Shown here one piece after another: positions 12,476 to 53,057 of a DNA stretch of 64,000 nucleotides. Source of the DNA: Timema cristinae. Taxonomy: Eukaryota > Arthropoda > Insecta > Phasmatodea > Timematidae. Every line of letters begins with the position of its first letter. The first letter of the stretch is position 1. The translations under genes were made by a program, and so were the position numbers. The stretch spans positions 107,650,821 to 107,714,820 of the forward strand of contig JBCFYV010009882.1 in assembly GCA_039000515.1 (NCBI GenBank). The letters run 5' to 3'. The notes beneath the pieces are model-generated. The model was given only the letters and a program-made list of their open reading frames with translations. It did not search any database and had not been told where the DNA came from.

Positions 12476-13024
12476 AGTCCTTCTGGCAAGGAAAGGTATG
12501 TTATGTTTTGGGAGTTCTTTTGTCTTGCGTATAAAGTTAATAATATTGTAAAGTAAATACCGGAGATGTTTTCAATGAATCAAATATATATATATATATC
12601 CTATGTTTATAAATAAAATTTGTGTTTATCTGTATACTTCCGACAACTTTATTTCAGGGTTCATCCTTTTTTTTTTATCCTTGTTGGTTTAACGCAATAA
12701 TGCAGAATGTGGGTTGCTTTGGAAGCATGACCGACTATATTATTTAATAATATATTCATTTTCAATGTCCTATCTGCTCACTCTGTATTTATTCTCCCAT
12801 TATTTTATAACCTTGTATGCCTGCCTTTGTCCTGGAGGACAAAATGGGGCTACAAATGTATAAGGGAAAACTTAAAGTTTGTTAATTTTGTGGGGTGGGG
12901 GGAGGATAGTGGCCCCTAACTGAGAATTATAAATCACTGTGAGGCTTCCATTTGGGGAGAGGCCTCTGAATGTGCATAATCAGAGCTGCATCAATGCTTT
13001 CTAGTTGCGACACCTCCCTTATGA

Positions 13025-13262
13025 GCGATGACGTCACCGGGGAAAACCCATCACCGCATAGAGGACCAACAAGTACAACGGAAAAAACTCCATTGAGATA
13101 TAAATAAACCTTTGCGACATTCAAGGAGGGACAGAGGACACCATGTTGTTAACCCCATGTCGTCATGGAAATGCGATTTATTCCTGTCTCGACTTGTCGA
13201 TCCACCAAACTGGCACCAGGGTTGCAATGACGTCACTGGGAAACCCATTACCACATCGAGGG
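13025..13262. repeat. Direct repeat carrying TGACGTCA
   Basis: GATGACGTCACCGGGGAAAA at 13,027 and ATGACGTCACTGGGAAACCC at 13,227 begin two ~38-bp copies about 200 bp apart. Each contains the palindrome TGACGTCA, identical to a CRE/ATF site. Whether it is bound is unknown. Confidence 0.5.
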
Positions 13263-13589
13263 TGAGGTTGGGGGGAGGTTTGAGACGACACCAAAATAGA
13301 TTCAGGGTCTTGCGACAGGTCGACCTGGCCAGTAGCTCACACTCTCTGTTAGACAGCCGTTGAGAGAAGATGCTCCTTCACGCTCACGGGCATAATTGGC
13401 GACATTTTATGGAACGTCACGGGAGGAGTGCCTGACGCCAGAGACTGCACGCTCCCCCACCAATAAATAAAAAACTCCCACCAGGGACACACTGATACAA
13501 TCAAATAGGACACACATTAAAAATCATATGGGGCAGGAATGAACCATAAAAATCAATGGGGCAAAAATCAAATGGGTAAAAAAATCAAT

Positions 13590-13680
13590 TTGGATGGCCG
13601 TTAATGCGGGTACACTTCCTCTAAATTCAACCTACCTCATTCAACCCTCATTAGTGTAATTAGTACATAAGCGTTTAAGC
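13590..13680 (+). repeat. SINE-2 fragment (body only)
   Basis: GTTAATGCGGGTACACTTCCTCTAAATTCAACCT-type text, followed by a TTAGTGTAATTAGTACATAAGCG end, matches the body of SINE-2 in the plus orientation. Head and tail are missing. Confidence 0.5.
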
Positions 13681-13945
13681 TGAACAGTTAGCAAGAAACG
13701 TCTCTAAACAAAGTTGCTTAAAATAATGTTTTACTTTAAATTATTTTTATGTTTTAATTAACAATAATCCTGCATTCTATTGTAATGTCAATAGTAGTAG
13801 TGATACTCCTGGAGTAGGAGTGGAATACACTAGCTTTTCCTCGAATACTCCTGGAGTATTGCGAGCCTGATGCCTTAGACCACTTGTTCACCTATCCGGG
13901 TAACTCAAAAGCTCAGAAAGTAAAAAAGTTAAATTTGTCAAAGAC

Positions 13946-15532
13946 TGCACCGGGGGGGGGGGGGGGGGGGTGCACAAACAGGTTGGTAAATACAAATGAT
14001 GAAAACAAGAGAAGGTTGGAGTTAATGTAATTTAATGATATAATATACAAGACCAAAGGACATATAAACATATAGCACTAAATCTCAGCAAGTACTTTGT
14101 CATATATAACTTACTATGATGAGTGGCAGCATTGCCTAAGTCTAGGCCAACTGGGGGCGAGAAACGCCCAAATAACAACGCAGACTAGAAAGCTACGTAA
14201 TAAACAATACTATAAACTAGGTAAGTTGGCCGCGTAGGCAAGATTAGTTCGTACATCAGGCAAGTCCTAGTTCTGTTATAATAGAGAGCCCTGCACAACA
14301 GCTACAACCTTTACACAGGGTAAAAACAACGTACTTGAATATACAACACATACGGATAGTCCTGGAAGGGACGCGTCCCACTGGTTGAGCACCTGGGGGT
14401 GACCAGTACAACCTTACTTAAATAAGAAACTAATGACTGCCGCAACCGCGCCCGAGGGGCAAAGGCGGCTCACGTCCAGTGTACTCTTAAAGAGAGTTAC
14501 AAAGTTAAATCTAAGAATCAACCACGGGCCAATCATGGATAGAACATGCGACCCATTGGTTAACTACCCAACTCAAATATAGGCCATGACTTGTAAACCC
14601 AATTAGGCCTGAACCTGCGGCCTCCATATAACAAGAACTATCGCCTGCCCTGGCAAGCTACCACAATAAGGCACCTATGGTCACATAGTACGTGCCGGGG
14701 GATTAACATCCCAACGTGAGCCTGGCCATTATGGACCAGTCTCTGGGGCGCGAGAGGCGCGCTACACCGCAAGTGTATAAGTACCTTGCTTTCCTAATAA
14801 GGGAGAGCCTACTCTCAGCCTATCCTATATAACTAGTCATACAATGATATCATAACCGCGTCTCAGAATAGACACGTTATATTCCTCATCTCTATCTCTA
14901 ATGATTAATTATACTAACTATCCTGCGAGGAAATAGACTAAACCTAACAGTTGAGTTTTAAACTTGGAGTTTACTCGAGAGATCAAGCCCTTGAATTAGG
15001 TTGGCCCTGCGACTTCCTTCTGTCCAAGGGACCCATTTCCCTTGACCGCAGGTCCGATGTAGATTATGTAGATTACGTAGACCAGATGTAAACGCGTGGC
15101 CTGTTAGCGTGGTGGAGGTTTCCCAATCGTCTCCTGACGTGTTCTGCCATTCTTCAAGCAAGTAGGCGAATATATAGTTGGCAGAGCCCACGTGGTGAAT
15201 TGGTGCGTAGGAAGGGAAGGGGGATCTTCCCGAAGCTTCTAGATGGTCGAGGCACGCTGGTCGTAGGCCGTCATGAAGCAGTTAGTCGGTTTGAACTAGT
15301 GGTCGAAAGCGGAGCTCTCCTCGCTTTCTTTCTGTGTTGTGTTAATAGCCGGGCACCGAACTCTGAGGTTGACTCGGCGGAATAGGTATGTAAACAGAGA
15401 CATATATTGTGGGCGAGGCATTTAACATTAGTTTGTTATTGTTACTTTTGATAATATGCAGGCACTAACAGAATATATGTTCTTTTTCATTCGCTACTTT
15501 TGAACGGGGCTAAAGCAGTTTAGCCCGTTACA
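13946..15532 (-). mobile_element. Candidate solo LTR of a Ty3/Gypsy-like element
   Basis: The interval starts TG (13,946), ends CA (15,532) and is flanked by AGAC on both sides (13,942-13,945 and 15,533-15,536), a 4-bp target duplication typical of gypsy-like integrases. On the minus strand it begins TGTAACGGGCTAAA, then forms a hairpin with TTTAGCCC, which looks like an LTR 5' end. The interval is noticeably richer in G+C than its flanks and has no pol-like reading frame, so it would be a solo LTR of 1.59 kb. Alternative: an unrelated GC-rich block with a chance 4-bp match. Confidence 0.45.
13952..13970. repeat. Homopolymer (G)19
   Basis: Nineteen consecutive G, flanked by TGCACC on the left and TGCACA on the right. 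It sits 6 bp inside the terminus of the candidate LTR. Confidence 0.9.
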
Positions 15533-16639
15533 AGACTTGTGTACTAAGGAAACATTTCAGACGTATTTTTTTTTACTTTTTCATCAATTGCGCGCCTGAC
15601 TCTCTAAACCACGAGACCAACGGTGCGCGAAACTGACATATCATAAGTAATTGTTAGAAGAGAAAACTTGTCATGGGTCTACGCAATTAGAACACAGTCT
15701 AATTTTCTTACGAAGAGCCTGCCTATCAGACAGCAAGGGAAGCTATTAGTGATCCATACTTGGTCACGTGACCTGCAGCTGAGACGCCTCATAACGTTAT
15801 TAACAGCCTAGCTGGTCGTAACAGATCCTTTTCTAGGATCGGTATTATAAAAAAGGTAAAAATTGGGTTTACGTTACGTGACCTAGATATTATAGTATTT
15901 AGTAGCCAAGCTATGTCGATAAATAGATCAATACAAATACGTATCGTGCGTATCATTATGAAAATAAATGAGTCACCCAATACCAAGATTAAAATTATAG
16001 AACGTCATTGGAAGATTTAAGAACCATCGTAGACTGTTAAAAAATAGGTATCTTAAAGTGTATTGTTATCTATCAAAAGATTAGTCTTCCACATTTCCAG
16101 GGATGTTATTATCTTTGCTAATGAGATAACAAAGTGAGCTGAGAAATCCAAAGAGTGAGCTCTGCTTACTGCGTTATCAGCTCGGCAGTAGGTGTGGTGG
16201 GTTTCTTCAGCAACAGGTGACAGGTACATTTCTCCAACATTTTATCTGATATACATTGATATTTAAGTTAGTTCATTAATATCTATTCCGTCTTTAATAT
16301 CTGTTCAAGAAAATACAACATTTGAAACATTTTAAAGCTTGAAAAACATTATACAATCTATTCACAAAATGTTAAGAATTAGTTTTCACTTTACTGAGCC
16401 ACTTTCTCCCCACAAGGTTAACATTGATCCTCCACACACTGAGAGCAAGGATCGGAAAGAGGGTTGGAATATATTAAACAGGATTAAAAGTGTATTATTA
16501 CGACTGGATTCCAAAAGTAGGTATCGATTTGTTCGTTACGCAACAATCGTGATTAGTATCGCAGACACACCTTGGGGATTCAATGGCAGGAGAGTTATCA
16601 GATCTTGAACAAATCGATATATAGGTACTTGTTTGAAAT

Positions 16640-16769
16640 CCAGTCTAACAGTGATCTGTTACAGCCAGTCTAACAGTGATCTGTTACAGCCAGTCTAACA
16701 GTGATCTGTTACAGCCAGTCTAACAGTGATCTGTTACAGCCTGTCTAACAGTGATCTGTTACAGCCTGT
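16640..16769. repeat. 25-bp tandem repeat, about 5 units
   Basis: CCAGTCTAACAGTGATCTGT plus TACAG is repeated head to tail. The last complete unit and the partial one carry CCTGT in place of CCAGT. Non-coding. Confidence 0.9.
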
Positions 16770-16886
16770 GTACCGGATGATCAACATGATTATAATTACT
16801 AACATGTTATTTTATCAAGTATGCACGTTTACCAATTTTAACTTAACGGTGTTATAAATATCAATCAATGCTAAATCAACAACCCG

Positions 16887-17075
16887 ACACGTTAGCTCAG
16901 TCAGTAGAGTGTCTGTCTACTGAGCTAAGAGTCCCAGGTTCGATTCACGGCATGGCTGAAACCTGTAACATTGGTGAGATGTGAGCATAGCCTAACCTTT
17001 ACCAGTGATGAATTAACGGCTGGGGACTGGATGTTGTGCTTGTCCTAGTCTTTGCACTATTAGAAGCGATGTTAT
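16887..17075 (+). repeat. SINE-3 copy (tRNA-derived)
   Basis: Head with A-box-like TTAGCTCAGTCAGTAGAG and B-box GGTTCGATTC, then a body containing AACCTTTACCAGTGATGAAT, TTAACGGCTGGGGACTGGAT and GTTGTGCTTGTCCTAGTC. The same order occurs at 34,650-34,770 and, inverted, at 55,757-55,925. The region between the A and B boxes is compatible with a tRNA, but the 3' side is not an acceptor stem, so this is a SINE and not a tRNA gene. Confidence 0.7.
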
Positions 17076-17417
17076 TTGCGAAATGTTTTGTGAAGTTGTA
17101 ATGACTGTTGACCGTTTCATCGGGTCTTTGAAAACACGGATAATGGCAATGTTTAGCCACTGCCTGGAGTCGAATCAAGGTACCGGCCATACCACACTAG
17201 TCACCATCGGTTGAAACTCTCGGATATTTGGCGCTCAAATGTCCCGGGTTCGATGAACTGTACGTGTGCAAGTGTCAGTTCAAAGCCGAATAAGGCCTAA
17301 ATGTGACTGTGACGTCACTAGCTACTAACTAGTCTAATTATAGGTAGAATAAAATATTTGTTCAAGTTAAACACCTTGAAGTTTGTCCTCAGGTTGTTCC
17401 TCTTTGTTAGACGAGGT

Positions 17418-17438
17418 CCCCCCCCCCCCCCCCCCCCC
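17418..17438. repeat. Homopolymer (C)21
   Basis: Twenty-one consecutive C. Overlapping open frames with poly-Pro or poly-Gly are artefacts of this run. Confidence 0.9.
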
Positions 17439-18224
17439 GCGTGTATCAATCCTTGTCTGTCAGTTGTGTTCACATCAAGGCCATGTGTGGGAGACATCCA
17501 GATTATGTCAAACATTGCTTTAAATTGTTGTTCGTTCGTTTGTTCGTTTGTTCCACTACCGGCCTCAACTACAGCAGCACAAATATATCTTTCATCTTGT
17601 CTGTTCAGGCGATAACGGGGTTTGAATCTCACCTGGGTGGTTTCCCCCTCTCCCTCCAGGCAATAACGTGTGCATGTATTATAACCCCATATAGGTGGTT
17701 TTGCCCTCTCAATTGGGTTTCCCAACTTCCTTCATTACAAATAGCGGTGCAATTCCTTAATATTCATACTGCTCATTTTGTGTCCTTGGATTTGAGCGCA
17801 CGAGGCGACGGACGAACTCGTGTTTTGTTTGTTAATTCTCCGCTCCTCTGACATGTTGCTGACAAACTATTTGAAAATGTTCTAAACATCATTTTTTGGT
17901 GAAACCTGTATTTTGACACCAAAATGAGAGTTTTTTATATCCACAAGTTTTCTACGACCTTATAAAAATACATAGCTATCCGTAGCTCCTTATTATTATT
18001 TTTTCTTTGACCTGATGCAAAAAAACCTGTTTACTAAACTATATTATTTAGCTCAGAAATTCTTAGACACGTACAAATTTCCGAACTATCATCAAAACTA
18101 TTTTTTAAATCTACATTTTGGGCGGCAGATTGCAGTGTTTAGTTTTAATTTGTTTTACAATTAGTAGGCCTAATTTCAATACAATTGTTATCAATTAGTT
18201 AATTATTTAAGGACTATGGATGGG

Positions 18225-18405
18225 AAGGTTATTATTGAGCTAATGAGCCCGCATTAGTGTGAAGGGAGGCTGTAGAATCACATCAAACCTCAGTGGTCAC
18301 AGTCGGGATTCAAGTACCGACCTCATCTTCAAAGGCCATGAAAGTGTAACGACTCAGACCATTCTTAGAACGGCAAACTTTCACCACCCATCTGCATCTG
18401 GCTTT
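18225..18405 (-). repeat. Diverged SINE-2 copy
   Basis: On +, GGGAAGGTTATTATTGAG, GAGCCCGCATTAGTGTGAAG and GGGATTCAAGTACCGACCTC match in order the SINE-2 body and inverted tRNA head seen at 41.2 kb. It is weakly conserved. Confidence 0.45.
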
Positions 18406-18729
18406 AATGGACATGAGAAGGGTTAGATTTTAATTTTATTTTATTTCCGAAATGTATTATTGAAGATCATTTAAAAACCTCTTATCTATTTCTGAAAATG
18501 AGTCGTGTGCGAAGGGTGCGCTGGTCTCCAATTCATGTTATAACGACTTTAACGTCCACACCATCGGTACGAACATGAAACCCATATAATTATGCACCTT
18601 AGTTTTCCACTCCCTACATTTATTTTTCACTTTCTATTTTTTCATTATTTTTTATTTTTAAAAGAATGTAACGTTGCACCGTAAAGACGTTATCGCTCCT
18701 TTAACTCAAAATGGAGACATTTACTTAAA

Positions 18730-19008
18730 TTATTATTACTAGCACCGCGTCTTACTACCCGTTCGGGTTATACGCACTTAGGCTAATGTGTAATGGTAGG
18801 GTGATTATGAGATGAAATGGAGGACCTACAGTTTAACGTGGAATCCGAACCACGGTGGAGGCCTGGCATTCCCCACATTCACAAGATGTCTTGTCAGAGG
18901 TGAAGGAAGGGTTTGGTAATCAGATAAATCTGTGCCGGGACCGAGGATTGAACCCCGGCCGCCAGCTCAGAAGTCTGACACCTTACCCCTAGACCGCCAG
19001 GTCACCCC
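18730..19008 (-). repeat. SINE-1, full-length, with 13-bp target duplication
   Basis: Read on the minus strand: tRNA-like head GGTGACCTGGCGGTCTAGGG with a GGGGTTCAATCCTCGG B box, a ~190-bp body, and the tail GGGTAGTAAGACGCGGTGCT followed by a short TAA tract. ACATTTACTTAAA flanks it (18,717-18,729 and 19,009-19,021). This is the best reference copy of SINE-1 in the window (279 bp). Confidence 0.9.
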
Positions 19009-19539
19009 ACATTTACTTAAAACTCGTAGATATGTGAAACAAATTAATATACATGGTTGCAGAAACATAGTGGAAAAAGAGCATCACATTCTACCAAAGA
19101 GCTTGAATGAAATAATATATACAGCTACAGAAACAAAGAGGAAAGAGGAACATCTCTGTTTACCAAAGAGCATAATATTCAATTATACATTTCAAACACC
19201 TCAATTTTAAAACTAATTTATATGATTATAGCTCGGCAAACATTACTTTGATATTTTGAATAAAATATTCTTATTTATTTGTCTTACAATTTGTCAATGT
19301 TAAGGTATTTATTCCTTGTCGCAAAGAGTTACGGAGAGAAGACATCAAAGTCATTCTTACTGGGAGATGAGAGTAGACATTTCTCTTTTTGTTATGTAAA
19401 CAGTACCTATAACCTATATACGAATTTTAATCAAAATAGTTAGAGCCGGTTTTGCGAAAACTGATTTTATATAGGCCTATTTACGCCCTTAGTAAACTAC
19501 CTTTAATTTTCGGGTTGGATATATAATTAAAAACATGAC

Positions 19540-19650
19540 AAGTGTAGATACCAAGTTTTAGCCCGATTGGTAAAATGATTTCGGCTCTAGTCGAGACCAG
19601 ACAGACAGACGAACCGCAAAAAACACTTTTTCGAGCTCAGTGGATCATGG
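19540..19650. repeat. Dispersed repeat with GACAGACAGAC core, copy 2
   Basis: ATACCAAGTTTTAGCCCGATTGG, then CCAGACAGACAGACGAACCG, then ACACTTTTTCGAGCTCAG. The landmarks are in the same order as at 7,260-7,380. Type unknown. Confidence 0.4.
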
Positions 19651-19935
19651 AACTTCGATATTTATCAAAATCTCGGATTCAATTGTTTTAACGACCAAAA
19701 TACTTTCTCTAGCCGAGAGGTTGCGAGATATTTCAAAACCTTTTCGTGAGCCACCAAATCTCGGCCTGCGACACACAGTTTGAAAACCACTGGACTAAGG
19801 CGTCACTGTCACTCTCGCAATAGACTAAACTTCCCATGACGGGGAGATCTTTATTAGACTCAAATCATCAAATAAAATTGTTATTTGTTACTAATATTAA
19901 TTCTTCGACACATTATATGACCACTTGAAGTGGAG

Positions 19936-19987
<52 letters not shown>

Positions 19988-20192
19988 TATTATTATTATT
20001 ATTAGCACCGCGTCTTACTAGCCGTTCGGGTTATACGCACTTACGCTAATGTGTAATGGTAGGGTGATTGTGAGATGAAATGAAGGACCTACAGTTTAAC
20101 GTGGAATCCGAACCACGGTGGCATTCCACACATTCACAAGGACCGAGGATTGAACCCCTGACGTCGGACACCTTACCCCTAGACCGCCAGGA
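19936..20192 (-). repeat. SINE-1 copy with internal deletion and long (TTA)n
   Basis: Same 3' tail as the other SINE-1 copies and a TTA tract of about 65 bp at the + left side. Compared with the copy at 18,730 it lacks a block of the body between the CACATTCACAAG motif and the GGACCGAGGATTGAACCCC head segment. No clear target duplication. Confidence 0.8.
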
Positions 20193-20799
20193 GACCTGGA
20201 ACAATCAGCCTTCACGATCGCATTATGAACAAATGGCACTTCACCCTGCAGTGGTACCAATTGTGTACATTCTTACATCGAGTCCCTGCAGTTAATTTCA
20301 CAGTGCTTAGATACTTCTTTCATTGTTACATTCTCTTTACGAGATTGTTTATTTAATTACAATAGTTTTATTAAACGAATCAGTGCCGAACTTTTTTAAA
20401 ATTGTTTTTACTAAAGACAACTAGATAAAAAAAATATCGTTCTTAAGGACAGGGCTCCTTTAGCTTTGGGTCCAGTACAGCTATCCCCTGTTCACCTGGT
20501 CCCCCTGTGGGACTTGGACCCTTAACGATGAGCCTATACATCTAAACACAAACACAAATTATTTTGAGGTTCTATTGTGTGAACATACCCTAAGGCAACA
20601 ACAACTAAGTGAAAACCAAAAAACGCAAAAAATATCATTTAAAAAATTACCCCAAGCATTTGGTTTTTAATTCGTTTCTTATGATTCTGCTTTTTTTTTA
20701 AAACACTTCTTTACCATTTTGGAAACCTTTGGAAACAGTCTTTCTTTGATTATTTTTGTTGATATTGTCTATTGTTTTAAATTTCAGATTTATCATAAG

Positions 20800-48916
<28,117 letters not shown>

Positions 48917-49055
48917 AACATGTAGTTGTGTGTATAAAGCATCACTTGAAACAGTTTTAACAATATTTTTGAAAGCCTTGTTAAAAGTGTCCAAAGCATG
49001 TGTTTTATAAAGAGTGATGCACTTTTTTTAAGAAGTCAACTATACATCAATTTAA

Positions 49056-49061
49056 AATAAA
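49056..49061 (+). promoter_or_regulatory. Polyadenylation signal AATAAA for gene A
   Basis: The first AATAAA after the stop codon, 140 bp downstream. This fits a short 3' UTR. Confidence 0.55.
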
Positions 49062-51863
49062 ATAGTTTCTGATCTTGAAGCTTGTAACAAACATTTGGTG
49101 ATCTAGCCGATGTTGAACGTTAGCAAAATTATTCTGAATACTCATGTAATTACAGAGCCGTGAGGGGATGGTTTTATACCTCAAGCTATGGCCCTGGTAG
49201 TTATCATACAAACTCATACACATATTCGTAAATCAGAATGGTAGCGTCAGTGCTCTCTTGATTTTACTCTGAAGTAACAATAATTATAAAAAAATTAGTC
49301 ATAAAGAAAAGATAAATATTTGTAGACATTGACAACCTATCATATATCTGAAATTGAAATTAGAACATTTTCCAGTCAACTATTTTTGGAATCGTATTAA
49401 AAAACGTAAAAATAAAGTATTTTGGTTAATTTTAAACATAACTTCTTTCACTATCAACAAAAAGGTCGCTTATTCAAAGGTGGACACATTTAATCATTTC
49501 AGCCAAATGTTTGTTGGTAAAACTAACTCATAACATCTTTTGTTAAGCTTCTACCATTCCTTGTTAGTTTACTCTCTTAACAATAAACACAAACGCATGT
49601 GGCTTTAACATAATCATTCATTTTAATTTATAATTTAGTTTATGAGTGGCATTGTTCTATACAATTATACATAATTTATTTAAGTACAAAAGAAAGGGAT
49701 CAATGATTTGTAAGAAATACATTACTAATAGACTATTAATAGTTTTACAATATGCAAACAAGAACAACATTTAATTGCATATTATACAGTGTCTATTATT
49801 TGCTAAAGAATTTTTATTTTAAAAAAAGGATCCTTCATAAAATATCTGAATACATGTTATTAGTTTAAATTATTATTTTAGACATTTTAATAAATATTTT
49901 CCCACTATGTTGGTGTAATGCCTTACTGATCAGTTTTGAAAAGAAGTATCTTACCAAAGTGAGGCTTGTGTCAACATCAGATTCTTGTCATTGATGATAC
50001 GTCCTGGGTATCAATCATCAATCATCAATCATCAATCATCAATCATACTGGTAGTTCACAAGAACATTTTGTGATATTCCTCTAGCTTTACTGGAACATT
50101 TCTTATGCAACGTCATACACTTACTAATTCAAAAATCCATTCATATTTCACGTTTAATTTTCGTATTGTATTTATATTTTCCATTTACATGCCACAACAC
50201 CTATTTATTTATGAGCCTCAAATAAGAAATAATTAGTCCGAAAATAAATAGTTTTAATTACCATTGTAATGTTAAAAATGATGGTATCGCACACTCCCCT
50301 CATACTACTACAAATAAGGCGAAGTAGGTTTCTTCAGTTACTTAAATTGTATTGTGTTCAAAAATTAACATTTTAGCACTAATTAACTTATGTTCTGTAT
50401 TGATCTCTTCAAATTATACATGACTGTAGTACATTTAAATCCCAGGACCTGTGCCTGTGAGTATACGTCAGTAACATTAATTACCAATTAATAAGAGTAG
50501 CTTATTGAACACATACAAGGTCACATTACTATGTTATAGGACAACATTGGCCTATCATGACGTGTATATTCACATCTTAATAATATGTTATTTGATTTTA
50601 CTTTATTGAAATCAAATAGAGATGTAGCTTATAAATATCATATATTAGTTTATGATCAACATTTGTAGACACTTTATTAAATAAAGAGGATAACTATATA
50701 TGAGTTTATTATTTAAATCTTTAAGATGTTTTAGAAGATCGTCAATAAGGCAGGGGCTTAGTGGTGCAAATACTAATAAAGATAAACAAACACTAGAATG
50801 GAGAACGCTACATAATGAAAGATTATCCTCCAAACAATTAATGATAATGTGCGGTGGTCCTGTGGCGCATATGGAGGATGTCATAGTATACACAACAGTT
50901 TAGTTTGGAAACCTGGAGATACAAGGCCTCTAGACGTCAGTGTAAGGATAATATCAACATGTTTTTGAAGGAGGTTGTATGTCAGGTTAGGGTTGAATGG
51001 CGAGCTTGTGTTCTGAACATCATTTTTTGAATGGTTTGAACTATTTCTGTGATTTATCACTACTATATTGTAATAGTTATATTCAATCATTTTCATAAGT
51101 TGAGATGTACTTCCTTCAGATTGGTTAATGGGCGAAGAAAAACATTTGACGAAACAGTTTGCTTTCCTCTTCCTGAAATTGCCGACAATGTCTAGGTGAC
51201 CTATTTTGAGCAAGTGGGTAATTGTGCCATTGTCTGCACTGGTAGATAGAGAGATGAAGACCACAGCTCACTGATATTCAACTTTATAAACACTGGATGA
51301 ATAGATAGTATTTCTCCTCCCAGTTAACCTCACTTCTCGTGTCCGTGCCTGAAGCCTATTTGCTAGATACATTCCCCAATCCTTGAGTTATGTGAATACT
51401 CGTAAAGCGTTTTCACACTCCGAGGTTGGAACGTTTGTACTAACAATGGTGTATGATAAATTATTCGACTAATGGTAGGTTCACATGACTACTAAGATTT
51501 GATTGCTACCATGTCTAATATCCGTTCGGCAGCTTTGGCAGCAAACACAAACTTCTCCAAATAACTCAACACCATTCCTAATATTTCTTGGATGAACATT
51601 TTCCTAGGATTTAGGTTTTTTTAGCGAAACAAGAAAAATATATTTTTATGTAGTACATCAGAAGTTAATGGTAGGTATTTATATTTGGTTATTGTTGTTA
51701 TTTGAATTATAATTATAACTTTTCGCGTGTGGGCTAAACAATTTGTAGCCCAGTTTGTGGAAATATTATCCAGTACTAATGTACCGTTGTCCAGGGGACG
51801 TACTAATGTACTAATAGTACATCTTTTCCGTGGAGGATCTTTACATGTCCTGGTGAGATGAGG
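49062..51863. other. Intergenic AT-rich sequence
   Basis: I see no supported gene. A 7-bp repeat (ATCAATC, five units) lies at 50,011-50,046. Overlapping open frames on both strands at 50,645-51,264 have no recognisable domain and no splice context. Confidence 0.5.
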
Positions 51864-53057
51864 TGATGGTGATAGTGAGTATGAGGGTGATAGTGAGTAT
51901 GGTGGTGATAGTAAGTATGAGGGTGATAGTGAGTATGAGGGTGATAGTGAGTATGAGGGTGATAGTGAGTATGGTGGTGATAGTAAGTATGAGGGTGATA
52001 GTGAGTATGAGGGTGATAGTGAGTATGAGGGTGATAGTGAGTATGAGGGATATAGTGAGTATGAGGGTGATAGCGAGTATGAGGGTGATAGCGAGTATGA
52101 GGGATATGGTGAGTATGAGGGTGATAGTGAGTATGAGGGTGATAGCGAGTATGAGGGATATAGTGAGTATGAGGGTGATAGCGAGTATGAGGGATATAGT
52201 GAGTATGAGGGTGATAGCGAGTATGAGGGTGATAGCGAGTATGAGGGATATAGTGAGTATGAGGGTGATAGTGAGTATGAGGGTGATAGTGAGTATGAGG
52301 GTGATAGCGAGTATGAGGGATATAGTGAGTATGAGGGTGATAGCGAGTATGAGGGTGATAGCGAGTATGAGGGATATGGTGAGTATGAGGGTGATAGTGA
52401 GTATGAGGGTGATAGCGAGTATGAGGGATATGGTGAGTATGAGGGTGATAGTGAGTATGAGGGTGATAGTGAGTATGAGGGATATAGTGAGTATGAGGGT
52501 GATAGTGAGTATGAGGGTGATAGCGAGTATGAGGGATATAGTGAGTATGAGGGTGATAGCGAGTATGAGGGTGATAGCGAGTATGAGGGATATAGTGAGT
52601 ATGAGGGTGATAGCGAGTATGAGGGTGATAGCGAGTATGAGGGATATGGTGAGTATGAGGGTGATAGTGAGTATGAGGGTGATAGCGAGTATGAGGGATA
52701 TAGTGAGTATGAGGGTGATAGTGAGTATGAGGGTGATAGTGAGTATGAGGGTGATAGCGAGTATGAGGGTGATAGTGAGTATGAGGGAGATAGTGAGTAT
52801 GAGGGTGATAGTGAGTATGATGGTGATAGTGAGTATGAGGGTGATAGCGAGTATGAGGGTGATAGTGAGTATGAGGGTGATAGTGAGTATGAGGGAGATA
52901 GTGAGTATGAGGGTGATAGTGAGTATGATGGTGATAGTGAGTATGAGGGTGATAGCGAGTATGAGGGTGATAGTGAGTATGAGGGAGATAGTGAGTATGA
53001 GGGTGATAGTGAGTATGATGGTGATAGTGAGTATGAGGGTGATAGCGAGTATGAGGG
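51864..53057. repeat. 18-bp minisatellite, about 66 units
   Basis: The unit GAGGGTGATAGTGAGTAT alternates with variants GAGGGATATAGTGAGTAT, GAGGGTGATAGCGAGTAT and GAGGGAGATAGTGAGTAT. Because 18 is a multiple of 3, two plus frames stay open throughout: one reads (MRVIVS)n, another (EYEGDS)n. Neither has a signal of being a gene: no Kozak-like start, no splice sites, and synonymous positions are not favoured. Variants recur in blocks, indicating higher-order amplification. Confidence 0.95.

Larger units (their letters stand above)
1..20799. other. No supported host gene; repeat-rich flank
   Basis: Apart from the repeats listed separately, I see no open frame with splice sites, domain-like composition or length that I would call a gene. 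The reported open frames here are below 140 codons and most coincide with repeats. An untranslated first exon of gene A could lie here, because ATTTCAG at 20,781-20,787 could serve as an acceptor just before its start codon. Confidence 0.5.

Noticed and set aside
14958..15191. 77-codon minus frame as part of a retroelement polyprotein
   Set aside because: Lies inside the candidate LTR and shows no gag, protease, RT or integrase motif.
16887..16965. Functional tRNA gene
   Set aside because: A and B boxes are good, but no matching acceptor stem is visible, and the same unit recurs with a shared non-tRNA body elsewhere.
17318..17851. Overlapping open frames of 85-136 codons on both strands
   Set aside because: All run through a C21 homopolymer and have no recognisable domain.
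19725..19797. Terminus resembling a hAT end (GTTTGAAAACCACTGG)
   Set aside because: Only one end is visible and no partner inverted repeat was found nearby, so no element can be delimited.
50645..51264. Possible intergenic gene between genes A and B
   Set aside because: Open frames on both strands, no domain, no convincing splice sites, and composition like the surrounding AT-rich DNA.
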